This document shows, piece by piece, positions 34,918 to 44,475 of a stretch of DNA of 64,000 nt (the stretch's first letter is position 1; each line of letters begins with the position of its first letter). The translations under genes and the position numbers were made by a program. The stretch comes from Kushneria konosiri. Its GTDB lineage: Bacteria > Pseudomonadota > Gammaproteobacteria > Pseudomonadales > Halomonadaceae. The stretch covers positions 2,666,001 to 2,730,000 of the forward strand of contig NZ_CP021323.1 of NCBI RefSeq assembly GCF_002155145.1, given 5' to 3'. A model generated the notes under the pieces. That model was not told the DNA's origin. It was given only the letters and a program-made list of their open reading frames with translations, and searched no databases.

Positions 34918-35799
34918 ATGTCTCGAGTAACTCTGGTTCAATGGAAAATGCTGGCAGCGGTGGTGGACCATGGTGGCTTCGTTCGAGCCGCAGAAGCGAT
35001 CCATAAAAGCCCTTCAAGTATTAATCATGCTGTTCACAAGCTTGAGACCCAGCTTGGGGTGCGGCTGTTGGACACCAGCGGCCGACAGCTGCGTCTGACC
35101 GAATCAGGGGAGATGCTGTTGCGCCGGGCACGCCAGCTGCTGGAAAGTGCTGATACCCTCGAAGCCGTCGCCGACAGCCTTTCGGGAGGGCTGGAAGCCG
35201 AGATTTCCATCGCGATCGATCAGATTCTGGGCCCTGAAATCCTGTGCTACGCCCTGGATCGCTTTTCTGCCCAGTATCCGCATACGCGCATTCAACTGCA
35301 CGAGGCCGTGCTCAACGGTGGCATAGAGATGCTGCTGGATAACCGCGTGGATCTTCTGGTCTGCGGTCTACCGGTGCCGGGGTATCTGGGCGAGCTGCTG
35401 GGGACCATTCGCTTTATCGCAGTAGCACACCCTGAGCATGCACTCCACCAGTTGAACCGGCCGCTGGATCTACGTGATCTTCGACAGCATCGGCAGATCG
35501 TGACCCGTGATTCTGCACAGCGTGAACAAAATGACAGCGGGTGGCTCAAGGCCGAGCAGCGGTGGACGGTGTCGCATGTGGCCACCTGTCTGGACATCCT
35601 GGCTCGAGGGCTGGGGTTTGCCTGGGTATCACAGCCGCGTGTTCAGCCCCTGCTGGACAGCGGTCAGCTCAAGGCCTTACCGCTACAGGCCGGTGGCGTT
35701 CGAGAGGTGCCGCTCTCCTTGTACATCAATGATGTCGAAGGCGCAGGTCCTGCCGTTCAGGCGATGGCCGAGGCGCTGCGTCTCGAGTTTCGGCCATGA
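34918..35799 (+). CDS. LysR-family transcriptional regulator
   Basis: The protein has 293 residues from ATG 34918 (MSRVTLVQWKMLAAVVDHGG); a TTG at 34903 is an unlikely alternative. The N-terminal HTH shows FVRAAEAIHKSPSSINHAVHKLE, then a LysR effector domain (EISIAIDQILGPEILCYAL) and the usual LGFAWVSQPRV C-terminal block. The nearest downstream gene, on the same strand, encodes a glutathionyl-hydroquinone reductase. No divergent target gene is clear. The effector is unknown. Confidence 0.85.
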   Translation: MSRVTLVQWKMLAAVVDHGGFVRAAEAIHKSPSSINHAVHKLETQLGVRLLDTSGRQLRLTESGEMLLRRARQLLESADTLEAVADSLSGGLEAEISIAIDQILGPEILCYALDRFSAQYPHTRIQLHEAVLNGGIEMLLDNRVDLLVCGLPVPGYLGELLGTIRFIAVAHPEHALHQLNRPLDLRDLRQHRQIVTRDSAQREQNDSGWLKAEQRWTVSHVATCLDILARGLGFAWVSQPRVQPLLDSGQLKALPLQAGGVREVPLSLYINDVEGAGPAVQAMAEALRLEFRP

Positions 35800-35921
35800 G
35801 GCGTTGATCGCCAAAGTGTTGTATGTGGCCGGTAACTGTGCCAACCGTATTCGAAACGACTATCCTCACTGCCCGAACATGATTTCCCCGGAGATGGATT
35901 GATCCGGGCAAGGAGACTGGC

Positions 35922-36932
35922 ATGGGTTTACTGGTCGAAGGGCAGTGGGTAGACCGCTGGTATGACACCAAGGGCAACAACGGCGAGTTTGTTCGAGAGT
36001 CTGCAAAGCTGCGCGACTGGGTGACGCCTGATGGTGAGCCCGGTCCTGAAGGGCAAAAAGGGATCAGTGCCGGCAGTAACCGCTTTCACCTTTATGTCTC
36101 ACTGGCCTGTCCGTGGGCGCATCGTGCGCTGATCATGCGCCGACTCAAGGGGCTTTCCGATGTCATCGGCGTCTCGATTACCAGCCCCTACATGCTTGAC
36201 GAGGGCTGGACATATGAACTCGATGAAGGGTCAAGCGGTGACCCGGTCAATGGCGTGCGCCGCCATTATCAGCTCTATACGCTGACGGATGCGCACTATA
36301 CAGGACGTGTGACCGTCCCCGTTTTATGGGACAAGAAAACCTCGCGGATTGTGAACAACGAATCTGCCGACCTGATGCGTATCTTCAATACCGCGTTCGA
36401 CGAACTGACCGGTAATACGCTCGATCTTTATCCTGCACCGCTGCGCGACGAGGTCGACCGCATCAACGATGAGGTGTACGACCGCGTCAACAACGGCGTC
36501 TACAAGACGGGATTTGCCACCGAGCAGAAGGTGTATGAAAAGCACGTTACGGCACTGTTCGAAACGCTTGACCGGCTGGAGTTGATGCTGACCGAGCGCC
36601 GTTACCTGGCCGGCGAGTATCTGACCGAGGCGGACGTCCGCCTGTTTACGACGCTTGTTCGCTTTGACAGCGTCTATTACAGCCATTTCAAGTGCAATCT
36701 GCGTCGCATTGAGGATTATCCGGCGCTGTCGAACTACCTCCGCGAGCTTTATCAATGGCCTGAGGTCGCCGAGACCGTCAACATGACGCACATCAAGCGC
36801 CACTACTATGGCAGCCACCCGGGGATCAATCCCAATGGCATCGTGCCGCTGGGCCCCGAGCTCGATTTTGATCGACCCCACGATCGTGAGCGTCTGCCGG
36901 GCAGGGGAATCTGGCATCACGACGATCAATAG
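35922..36932 (+). CDS. Glutathionyl-hydroquinone reductase (xi-class GST, YqjG/EcmB type)
   Basis: The protein has 336 residues. The thioredoxin-fold N-domain has the catalytic CPWAHR at 63-68 (Cys63). The class-typical NNESADLMRIFN, DLYPAPLRDEVD and the C-terminal DVRLFTTLVRFDSVYYSHFKCN and HYYGSHPGINPNGIVPLGP follow. These enzymes reduce glutathionyl-hydroquinones, using glutathione, in quinone and chlorinated-aromatic detoxification. Family length is 320-350, so it is complete. AAGGAG precedes the ATG. Confidence 0.9.
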   Translation: MGLLVEGQWVDRWYDTKGNNGEFVRESAKLRDWVTPDGEPGPEGQKGISAGSNRFHLYVSLACPWAHRALIMRRLKGLSDVIGVSITSPYMLDEGWTYELDEGSSGDPVNGVRRHYQLYTLTDAHYTGRVTVPVLWDKKTSRIVNNESADLMRIFNTAFDELTGNTLDLYPAPLRDEVDRINDEVYDRVNNGVYKTGFATEQKVYEKHVTALFETLDRLELMLTERRYLAGEYLTEADVRLFTTLVRFDSVYYSHFKCNLRRIEDYPALSNYLRELYQWPEVAETVNMTHIKRHYYGSHPGINPNGIVPLGPELDFDRPHDRERLPGRGIWHHDDQ

Positions 36933-36956
36933 CGCGGCGTGAACGATGATGAGAAA

Positions 36957-36985
36957 GCAGGGGCCGGCCATGTCATGGCCCCTGC
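36957..36985 (+). terminator. Terminator-like hairpin after GS-hydroquinone reductase
   Basis: GCAGGGGCC (36957-36965) pairs perfectly with GGCCCCTGC (36977-36985), 24 bases after the stop. The trailing sequence (ATTTGCTGCGTCTT) is only moderately T-rich. Confidence 0.6.
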
Positions 36986-37401
36986 CATTTGCTGCGTCTT
37001 CGACTTTCGGCGTGCACTTGCAGCCGCGCTGTGATAGATTATGTCCACCTCGCTTGTGAAGACCCTGCCATCTCTGCTGATTCGCCCCCATTGAGACTGC
37101 CGTTGCGTAGGGGACGATTCTCCAAGGCGCCAAAGCGCCCACGCATCGATGGAGCATTGGGCACCATACGACGGCAGTGACTGCCATGACCTGTCGGTCG
37201 CCGCGTATGACGTGTTGCCCAGATGCAACAACGGTCGCCACATGCCACGGATATCGTCGTTTGCTCGCCTGTTATGCGGGCAGACCGGGACGATACGAGT
37301 GCGACCGGTCCGGGAACCATCCGATATGTCTATCGTCCGATGAGTGCCTCCCGACCAGACATTTTCCCCCGCCGGCCAGATGCCGGCTTATAAGGTGTGA
37401 C
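36986..37401 (+). promoter_or_regulatory. Long leader region of the DEAD-box helicase gene
   Basis: There are 416 bases between the terminator and the deaD ATG with no firm gene; the helicase frame itself is open from 37177, but those 75 codons have no family character. A GGCGC-CAAA-GCGCC hairpin lies at 37126-37139. Cold-shock DEAD-box genes (csdA) are known for long regulatory 5' UTRs, which this could be. Confidence 0.45.
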
Positions 37402-39129
37402 ATGACTTCTACTTCCGTTGCCTCGCCGACTTTCGGTGACATGGCGCTGCTGCCTGCTGTTCTCGAATCTCTTGTATCTCTGGGCTACGAAACGCCGTCT
37501 CCCATTCAGGCGCAGACCATTCCATCGCTTCTGGAAGGCGCTGACCTTTTGGGTCAGGCACAAACCGGTACCGGCAAAACGGCAGCCTTTGCCTTGCCGC
37601 TGCTCTCCAGGCTGGAACTGGATCGTCGCGAACCCCAGGTGCTGGTACTGGCACCGACTCGCGAGCTGGCCCAGCAGGTTGCCGTGGCTTTTAGCCGCTA
37701 CGGCCAGAACATCAAGGGCCTTGAGGTCGTCACGCTGTGCGGTGGCCAGGACTACCGTGAACAGATGCGCGGCCTGAAAAGCGGCGGTCAGATTGTCGTG
37801 GGTACGCCGGGTCGCGTCATCGACCACCTGGATCGTGGTTCTCTGAGCCTGACCGGCCTGAACGCGCTGGTGCTTGATGAAGCCGACGAAATGCTTCGCA
37901 TGGGGTTCATTGATGACGTCAAGCGCGTTCTCAAGGACACTCCGACCGATGCGCAGCGCGTGTTCTTCTCCGCCACACTGCCGCCGGAAATTTCACGTAT
38001 CGTCAGCCGCTATCTGGTTGACCCGATCACGGTTCAGATCGAGGCGCGTGCCGCCACGACCACCATTCAGCAGCGCGTCTGCCGCGTGGAAGGCCCGGCC
38101 AAGATCGAAGCGCTGGCACGTATTATCGAAGTCGAGCCGGTTGATGCGGCCATCGTCTTCGTGCGTACCCGCGCCTCCTGCACCACGCTGGTGGACCAGC
38201 TGGTCGCCCGTGGTATCGCCGCGGCGCCGCTGTCCGGTGATCTGGACCAGAGCCTGCGTGAGCGCACGGTTCAGCGCCTGAAAAAGGGCAAGGTCGATGT
38301 GCTGGTCGCCACCGATGTGGCCGCACGTGGCCTCGACGTGCCGCGTATTACGCACGTCATCAACTTTGATATGCCCCACGATACCGAAGCCTATATCCAC
38401 CGTATCGGTCGTACCGGCCGTGCCGGTCGCGAAGGCACGGCCATTGCCTTTGCCGGTAATCGTGAAGTGCGCAAGATTCGCTGGCTCGAGCAGGCCACCG
38501 GTCAGAAAATCGATACCATGGAACTTCCCGATGAGAAGACCATGCGTGCGCATCGTGACGAGAAGTTCAAGGCCCGTGCAGAGGCCATGCTCGAGCGCGG
38601 TCATGAGCACCAGCGTGCGATGGTGGAGTCACTGCTGGAAGAAGGGATCGACCCGATCGATCTGGCCTGTGTCTTTGCAAGCCTTGCCCGTGCCGGCGAG
38701 CCGCCGATTCGTTCATTGCCGAAATCCAACCCGCGCAGCGAGCGTCCCGAGCGTGGTGAACGCTCCGAGCGTGGCGGTGAGCGTCGTCCGCCGCGTCGTC
38801 GCGAAAGCGGCCCGAGTGAAGGCATGACCCGTTATCGTCTGGCCGTTGGTCATCGCGACAACATCAAGCCGGGACAGCTGGTCGGCGCTCTGGCCAACGA
38901 AGGCGGTATCGAAGGCGCCCGTATCGGCCGCATCGACATTCGCCAGACCCATAGCCTGGTCGAGCTGCCTACCAGCCTGCCCGAGACCGTGCTGGCCAAG
39001 ATGGCGCGTGCTCGCGTCGGTGGTCGTCAGCTGGAAATCAGCAAGGATGCCGGACGTCCCGAGGGCGGCCAGAGCGAAGGTCGCAGCGAGCGTCCGCGTC
39101 GTGATGACCGTCGCCAGCAGGCTTCCTGA
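37402..39129 (+). CDS. deaD: DEAD-box ATP-dependent RNA helicase
   Basis: The protein has 575 residues from ATG 37402 (MTSTSVASPTFGDM), preceded by AAGGTG. The motifs are complete: PSPIQAQTIP (Q motif), AQTGTGKT (53-60), PTRELAQQ, TPGRV, DEAD (159-162), SATLP, RGLDVP and HRIGRTGR. A basic region then leads to a DbpA/CsdA-type RNA-binding domain (TRYRLAVGHRDNIKPGQLVGAL, about 475-555) and an Arg/Gly-rich tail. This is the DeaD/CsdA layout: ribosome assembly and mRNA unwinding at low temperature in the cytoplasm. The tail is shorter than E. coli CsdA. Confidence 0.92.
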   Translation: MTSTSVASPTFGDMALLPAVLESLVSLGYETPSPIQAQTIPSLLEGADLLGQAQTGTGKTAAFALPLLSRLELDRREPQVLVLAPTRELAQQVAVAFSRYGQNIKGLEVVTLCGGQDYREQMRGLKSGGQIVVGTPGRVIDHLDRGSLSLTGLNALVLDEADEMLRMGFIDDVKRVLKDTPTDAQRVFFSATLPPEISRIVSRYLVDPITVQIEARAATTTIQQRVCRVEGPAKIEALARIIEVEPVDAAIVFVRTRASCTTLVDQLVARGIAAAPLSGDLDQSLRERTVQRLKKGKVDVLVATDVAARGLDVPRITHVINFDMPHDTEAYIHRIGRTGRAGREGTAIAFAGNREVRKIRWLEQATGQKIDTMELPDEKTMRAHRDEKFKARAEAMLERGHEHQRAMVESLLEEGIDPIDLACVFASLARAGEPPIRSLPKSNPRSERPERGERSERGGERRPPRRRESGPSEGMTRYRLAVGHRDNIKPGQLVGALANEGGIEGARIGRIDIRQTHSLVELPTSLPETVLAKMARARVGGRQLEISKDAGRPEGGQSEGRSERPRRDDRRQQAS

Positions 39130-39180
39130 GGACGTCATGATGGTGCGCTGACGGGCGCATCGCTATTGAGCGTCATCTCC

Positions 39181-39213
39181 AATGCCCCCTGCCTACCGGC
39201 AGGGGGCATTTTT
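39181..39213 (+). terminator. Intrinsic terminator after deaD
   Basis: AATGCCCCCTGCC (39181-39193) pairs perfectly with GGCAGGGGGCATT (39198-39210) around TACC, followed by TTT. Confidence 0.9.
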
Positions 39214-39300
39214 GTGGATGGTCACTTTCATCCGGTCAGAAGGCCGCTGGCAGGAGCAGGACAGTCTCGTCTACGCTCAGGCCAACCATCAGGAGGGATC

Positions 39301-40029
39301 ATGACATCACAGCGACAGCCGTTACATGAGTGGACCATCGATCCCGACAGCGCCATCGCACTACAGAAATCACTGGCGCCTCGCATCGAGTGTCAGGACA
39401 GGATCAGAGAGGTTGAGCACATCGCCGGGGTGGACATCGGGTTTGAAGATAGTGGTGAGACAACGCGTGCGGTGATCGTCGTCATGCGCTGGCCGTCGCT
39501 GGATATTGTCGAGCGCGTCCTGCATCGTACGCCAACACGCATGCCCTATATCCCCGGGCTTTTAAGCTTTCGGGAGCTGCCGGCGGCACTGGAGGCCTTC
39601 GAGCAGCTGACGATCACGCCTGATCTTTTGATGGTGGATGGCATGGGAATTGCGCATCCCCGCCGACTCGGCATCGCTGCCCACCTGGGACTCTGGCTCG
39701 ATATACCTGCCATTGGCGTGGGGAAAAGTCGTCTATGTGGCAGGCATGACGAGGTGCCCGAGGCGCGTGGCCGGTGGGTGCCTCTTGTCCATCGCAATGA
39801 GACTATCGGTGCCGTGCTGCGGACCCGTGAAAGGGTCAAGCCACTTTACATTTCGATTGGCCATCGCCTCTCGCTTGAAAGTTCGATCGACTGGGTCATG
39901 CAATGTCTGACCCGCTACAAACTGCCTGAGCCGACCCGCCAGGCCGACCGTCTTGCCTCTCGGCGCACGGCCGAAACACGACGTTTTGAAGGGGATGGTA
40001 CAACCGGACAAAACGTACTGCCGCTTTAA
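39301..40029 (+). CDS. nfi: Endonuclease V (deoxyinosine 3' endonuclease)
   Basis: The protein has 242 residues from ATG 39301, with AGGAGGGATC directly before it; an in-frame opening at 39166 lies over the deaD terminator and is rejected. Family blocks: AGVDIGF with the first catalytic aspartate, PYIPGLLSFRELPA (the wedge motif), DLLMVDGMGIAHPRRLGIAAHLG with the second aspartate and the inosine-pocket region, and GVGKSRL. Nfi cuts one base 3' of deoxyinosine to start repair of deaminated adenine. The ending has an unusual VLPL tail. Stand-alone gene. Confidence 0.92.
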   Translation: MTSQRQPLHEWTIDPDSAIALQKSLAPRIECQDRIREVEHIAGVDIGFEDSGETTRAVIVVMRWPSLDIVERVLHRTPTRMPYIPGLLSFRELPAALEAFEQLTITPDLLMVDGMGIAHPRRLGIAAHLGLWLDIPAIGVGKSRLCGRHDEVPEARGRWVPLVHRNETIGAVLRTRERVKPLYISIGHRLSLESSIDWVMQCLTRYKLPEPTRQADRLASRRTAETRRFEGDGTTGQNVLPL

Positions 40030-40459
40030 TAGTTATACCGTTATCAAAGTTGTGGGGCTGCGTCAGGAAAATCTTATCGTTCAGATAGTGCGCCATAAGG
40101 ACACCGTGGCGTTTCCCAAGAGCCATGGCAGGCAGGATTGAAAGAAACCAGTTATTTGTCGCCACCACTGGATTTAAAGATCATCATCGTGGCCCCAGGG
40201 CTGCCTCTCATGATGGTTGCTTTCCATTTGACCAGGCATCGGCTCATCAGGTGCACAACACCTGTTTCAGGTGCCTCTTGAAACGCGATCGGGCACGGCG
40301 CCGGTTCGAGGAATCTGTCATGCTGCTGCATTGCAGGCACCAGCGCCAAACCTTCCATCCCGGCACGGCCGATACGCGGTGCTGTCGAAGTGTTCGTTTG
40401 TTTGCCATGATAGAACCCCTGAACCCACTACGCCCATTGCAATGAAAGGACCCCTGGCC
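40030..40459. other. Gene-poor intergenic region
   Basis: There are 430 bases between nfi and the next membrane protein. Short minus-strand frames (MANKRTLRQHR... from about 40408 and MEGLALVPAM... 40152-40358) lack clear ribosome sites and conserved features. I see no repeat or RNA gene. Confidence 0.4.
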
Positions 40460-41038
40460 ATGCAGAAAAAAGGTATTGGCGATTTCTTTTTCACCATCGT
40501 TCTCTGGATATTGATCGGTGGTCTGGCCCAGTGGCTGATGCAGCACCAGCTCGGCGGCGGGGAGGGTAATGCAGCAATGACCGGCATTTCCACCGGCAGC
40601 AGCACGGCCGAAGGTGTCGGCTTTTCCTCCTACTGGAGCGCGCTGGGACTGGTATCGCTCTTTTTTGCTGTCATTGCCTTCATGGCGCGCGACCTGATGC
40701 GTGACAACCCGGTCACCCGGTCGCTGAAGGTCATCGGCACCCGTCTTTTGAGTACGACCTTCGACATCGGTCTTTTCGCACTGGGTGGCACGCTCTTTTT
40801 GATGCTAAGCCCGGGCGCGAGCAATACGGTGCCACAGTGGCAGGCTCTGTTCATTGGTATCAGCCTGCCGTTTTTCATCGTCATTCTGGTGGTGCTTGGC
40901 GTGATCTGGTGTTTGCTGCGCTTCTCGCGCCTGTCGCTGGTCAGCATTCCGGCACTGGAGTTCAAGCCGCTGGTGCGGGTTGCGCTCTATCTGGGCCTGC
41001 TGGCTGTTTTCGTGCTGGCGGCCTGGCTGGCACTGTAA
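40460..41038 (+). CDS. Inner-membrane protein of unknown function
   Basis: The protein has 192 residues from ATG 40460 (MQKKGIGDFFFTIVLW), with AAAGGA at about 10 bases; ATG 40442 is an alternative. Four strongly hydrophobic segments: residues about 9-26, 56-75, 95-112 and 125-150, with a last one at 170-190. A glycine/serine-rich loop links the first two (GGGEGNAAMTGISTGSS). No conserved catalytic motif. No family recognised. A perfect terminator follows. Confidence 0.7.
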   Translation: MQKKGIGDFFFTIVLWILIGGLAQWLMQHQLGGGEGNAAMTGISTGSSTAEGVGFSSYWSALGLVSLFFAVIAFMARDLMRDNPVTRSLKVIGTRLLSTTFDIGLFALGGTLFLMLSPGASNTVPQWQALFIGISLPFFIVILVVLGVIWCLLRFSRLSLVSIPALEFKPLVRVALYLGLLAVFVLAAWLAL

Positions 41039-41058
41039 ACGCAGCCGTATGAGTGATG

Positions 41059-41084
41059 AAAGGGGCCTCCGCGGAGGCCCCTTT
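41059..41084. terminator. Bidirectional terminator
   Basis: AAAGGGGCCTCC (41059-41070) and GGAGGCCCCTTT (41073-41084) are perfectly complementary around GC, with TTTT after. It separates the membrane protein gene from the convergent sbcC. Confidence 0.9.
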
Positions 41085-41166
41085 TTAATGGTTTGTACTT
41101 AATGGCTTGAGTTTGAGGGTAGGGCTCTACGCTCGCCTTCCGGGGCATTTTCAGGGCGGCTGTGGC

Positions 41167-44100
41167 TCAGCTTAATGTGATATCACTTTGACCGTTGCCC
41201 CGGGGCGCTACCCGAATCTGAACCGGGATGCGCTCATGCATGTCCTGAACGTGGGAAATGACGCCGACGCGCCGCCCCAGTGACTGCAGCGCATCCAGCG
41301 CATCCATGGCCTGTGACAGCGACTGAGGATCAAGACTGCCAAACCCTTCGTCGATGAACAGGGTTTCGATCTGCAGTTCCGAGGACGCCATCGAGGCCAG
41401 TGCCAGTGCCAGTGCCAGCGATACCAGGAAGGTCTCTCCGCCTGAAAGTGAATGCACCGAGCGGCGTTCATCGCCCATATCCGTATCGATGACCAAAAGC
41501 CCCAGGTCGCTGCCACCGCGCGCCAGACGATAGCGTCTTGCCAGGCTCTGAAGGTGGATATTGGCGTGTTCAATCAACCGCTCCAGATTCCATCCCTGGG
41601 CAATGCGGCGAAACTTCTTGCCATCAGCGGCACCGATCAACCCTGAAATACGTCCCCAGCGCGTGACGTTACGCCGATGCTGCTCGAGTTGTTGTTCGAT
41701 GTCGCGGGCCTGCGCACGGCAGTGATCGTCATGGCGCAGTGCATGGTCGGCCTCGTCGCGCAAGCGCTGCGCCTGCGGCAGGTCTGCTTCAAGGCTTGTC
41801 TGGTGGCGAGCGAGCTCGACAAGGCGTCCATCACGCCATGGGGTCAGGTCGCGCGACGTATCCTGTTCGGGAAGAGCCGAATCGGATGAGAAGGCATGCT
41901 CGCCGTAGCGCTGACGATGTCGCTCGAGGACGGCCAGACGCTCCTGGCCGAGCAGCTGCGCTTCATTGATGCGTTGATCCGTGGCCGCCATGTCGCGTGC
42001 CAGCTGCTGGTGCTGCTCGGTGGTCATGGCCAGCAGCTCTTCAAGAATCGATTCATCAATATCAGGATGTGCCTCACGCCACTTTGCCATCTCATCGGAC
42101 AGCGTCTCGCGAGTACGCGTCTGGTCCTCATGCTGTTGTTGAAGCTGTAATACCTCCTGTTGAAGCGTTTGGCGCTGCGTGTCACAGGCTTCCAGCTGCG
42201 TCTGAGTCGTCGCAAGCTGCTGCTCGCCAGCTTCGATCCCATGCTCAAGCGCTTGACGCCAGTGCTCAACGTCCGGGTAGTCGCCCAACCGGGCCTTGAG
42301 TGTTTGAGCCAGCGTCCTGTGCTCGTCGATCAGTGGGGCATGGGTGGCGTCAAGTGCCTCAATCTGCTCACGGGCATGAGCCACGGTGGTCTCAAGGCGT
42401 GCTGCCTCAATCTCAAGGTCATGAAGCTGTTTCTGGATCGGCGCCCGACGCTCCTGGGCGCGATCAAACTGCGCCAGCTGCTCGCCATCCTTATCCTGCG
42501 CGACAGTAATGCCGGCCAGCCGCTGTTCGAACCACGTTGGCCGCTCCTCGATGGGGATTGCCAACAGCGTGTCGCTCTCGGGACAGGCGTCAAGATGCTG
42601 ACGGGCTTCGTGTCGCTGGGTCTCAAGGGTGGCGAGCGCTTCCTCGCGCTGGGCGATCTGACTGTTGAGCTCGCCGTAGTGACCTCTCAGCTCGGCGCAG
42701 CGTTGATCCAGCTCATCGCGCCTCTGGCGGGCCTCATCAAGCTGACGCTGCTCTTCGCGTTCGGTGGCCACCAGCAGGTCATGGGCCGGCTGTGGTGGCG
42801 GCTGGCGCGTATAAGGATGATCCTGACTGCCGCACACCGGGCATGGCGTATCGGTTTCCAGGCCCTCACGCATGGCGGTAACGCTGTCGCTGCGGGCCGC
42901 GCGCAGGCCCGCAATGCTTTTTTCAAGCTGCTCGAGGGTAGTCTTTTGACGGTCAAGATCCGTGCGGATTTTCGTGCCTTCCTTGCGCAGCGTTTCAAGT
43001 GTCTGGCGATCGGTGGTCTGGTGCGTGCTCTGTGTCTGAAAGCGCTGATTCAGCTGCTGCCAGTGATCGTGAGCATGTTGCAGACGTTCCAGTGCCTGGC
43101 GCTGCTGGCGGTAGTGATCCAGCCGGTTCTGAATCGCCTCACGCCACTGGGTGAACGAGGTCGCGCCATCGGTCAGCGTTTGAAGTTGTGCGTCGAGCGC
43201 CTCAAGCGAGGTGCGCTGGCTGAGTGCCTTGTGTTGACAGGCGGCAAGTATCTTTTCCTGCTCCGACAGGCTCTGATGATGGGCCTTGAGCTGTTGCTCG
43301 GTGTTTATCGCGCGCTGTTGCAGGTCGCGATAGCGCTGCTCATCCAGAGCGCACTGCGACAGCAGCGGCTGCTGATCCCGATAATGCTGGCGGGCCGTCT
43401 CCAGATGTGTCCTGTGTCTGTTGTACTGTTCGGCGATCTCATCGCGCTGGCTTTTGGCCGCCGCCAGGCGAGTCTGTATCGCATTGCAGCGATCCTTTAG
43501 TGTCGCAAGCGAGGTGGTCAGCGCCTCATGCTGCACAAACAGGTGTCTGGCAGGGGCCAGCGCCTCGAGTCGTGACAGCTGTTGACGCTGGCCTGCCTGC
43601 ACCTGTCGGGCGCTCAGGGCTTTTTCATGGGCCTGAGCGGCGTTTTGCCAGTGCGCTTCAAGCTGTTTATCGGTCTCAAGCCAGGCCTGCTCGCGCTCAA
43701 GCGCCTGCTGCTGTGTCTGAAGCCTTTGGAGCTGCATCAGAGTATCGGCGGCACGCCGCTCGAGTGCTTCGCGCTGCTCGGCATCGACCGGCGTTTGATG
43801 GCCGAGCCGGTCTTCCAGTGCGGCCACTTCGCGTTCACAGTCGCGGGTCTTTTGAAAGGCGGCGATGGAGAGGCGTGAATAGATGCCCGTGTCGGTCAGC
43901 TTTTCCAGCAGTTCGCTGCGCTGGTTGTCATCGGCTTTCAAAAAGGCGCTGAACTCGCTTTGTGCCAGCAGTACGGCGCGGGTGAACTGCTCGAAACTCA
44001 GGCCCAGATACTGCGGCAGAAGGCGGTCGAACTCACGTTTTTGCGAGGTGATGACCCGCTGGTCCGGCAGGGAAATGAGGCTCTGTTCGACGCCCTGAAG

Positions 44101-44475
44101 CTTGCCGTCTGCCTTTTGACGGGCTCGCCGCACGCGCCAGCAGGCCCGGTAGTGCGCGCCATCGCGGCCACGAAAATCGACTTCGGCATAGCCGCTGCTT
44201 TCACCCCGGCGCAGCAGGGTGCGCGCATCGGCGGTGGTCAGGGTCTCCTCGCCGACATCGGGTGAGACGGAGTCACGGCCCGGCGCGGTGCGAAGGCGAG
44301 GGGTGCTGCCATACAGGGCCAGACACAGGGCGTCCAGTAGCGTGCTCTTGCCGGCCCCGGTCGGGCCGGTAATGGCAAATAACCCGGCACTGTCGAGCGG
44401 ACTGGTGGTGAAATCAATGGTGTGCGGGCCGCTGAGCGAGGCAATGTTGTGAAGGCGAAGGGCCAGAATTCTCAT
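41167..44475 (-). CDS. sbcC: Exonuclease subunit SbcC (SMC-like ATPase)
   Basis: The protein has 1102 residues. It starts MRILALRLHNIASL with Walker A GPTGAGKST (Lys43), has two long glutamine/alanine-rich coiled coils flanking the zinc hook CPVCGSQDH (Cys545 and Cys548), and ends with the signature HSLSGGETFLVSLALALAL and Walker B FIDEGFGSLD. SbcCD (MR complex) cuts hairpins and protein-blocked DNA ends at palindromes. It starts within the last codons of sbcD (4-base overlap), so it is translated as a coupled operon. It is a plausible processor of long palindromes such as the one at 4953-5061. Confidence 0.95.
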   Translation of the reverse strand: MRILALRLHNIASLSGPHTIDFTTSPLDSAGLFAITGPTGAGKSTLLDALCLALYGSTPRLRTAPGRDSVSPDVGEETLTTADARTLLRRGESSGYAEVDFRGRDGAHYRACWRVRRARQKADGKLQGVEQSLISLPDQRVITSQKREFDRLLPQYLGLSFEQFTRAVLLAQSEFSAFLKADDNQRSELLEKLTDTGIYSRLSIAAFQKTRDCEREVAALEDRLGHQTPVDAEQREALERRAADTLMQLQRLQTQQQALEREQAWLETDKQLEAHWQNAAQAHEKALSARQVQAGQRQQLSRLEALAPARHLFVQHEALTTSLATLKDRCNAIQTRLAAAKSQRDEIAEQYNRHRTHLETARQHYRDQQPLLSQCALDEQRYRDLQQRAINTEQQLKAHHQSLSEQEKILAACQHKALSQRTSLEALDAQLQTLTDGATSFTQWREAIQNRLDHYRQQRQALERLQHAHDHWQQLNQRFQTQSTHQTTDRQTLETLRKEGTKIRTDLDRQKTTLEQLEKSIAGLRAARSDSVTAMREGLETDTPCPVCGSQDHPYTRQPPPQPAHDLLVATEREEQRQLDEARQRRDELDQRCAELRGHYGELNSQIAQREEALATLETQRHEARQHLDACPESDTLLAIPIEERPTWFEQRLAGITVAQDKDGEQLAQFDRAQERRAPIQKQLHDLEIEAARLETTVAHAREQIEALDATHAPLIDEHRTLAQTLKARLGDYPDVEHWRQALEHGIEAGEQQLATTQTQLEACDTQRQTLQQEVLQLQQQHEDQTRTRETLSDEMAKWREAHPDIDESILEELLAMTTEQHQQLARDMAATDQRINEAQLLGQERLAVLERHRQRYGEHAFSSDSALPEQDTSRDLTPWRDGRLVELARHQTSLEADLPQAQRLRDEADHALRHDDHCRAQARDIEQQLEQHRRNVTRWGRISGLIGAADGKKFRRIAQGWNLERLIEHANIHLQSLARRYRLARGGSDLGLLVIDTDMGDERRSVHSLSGGETFLVSLALALALASMASSELQIETLFIDEGFGSLDPQSLSQAMDALDALQSLGRRVGVISHVQDMHERIPVQIRVAPRGNGQSDITLS

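Noticed and set aside
42160-43500. 446-residue plus-strand ORF inside sbcC
   Set aside because: It is antisense to the SbcC coiled coils, is highly leucine-rich from the mirrored codons, and has no own ribosome site.
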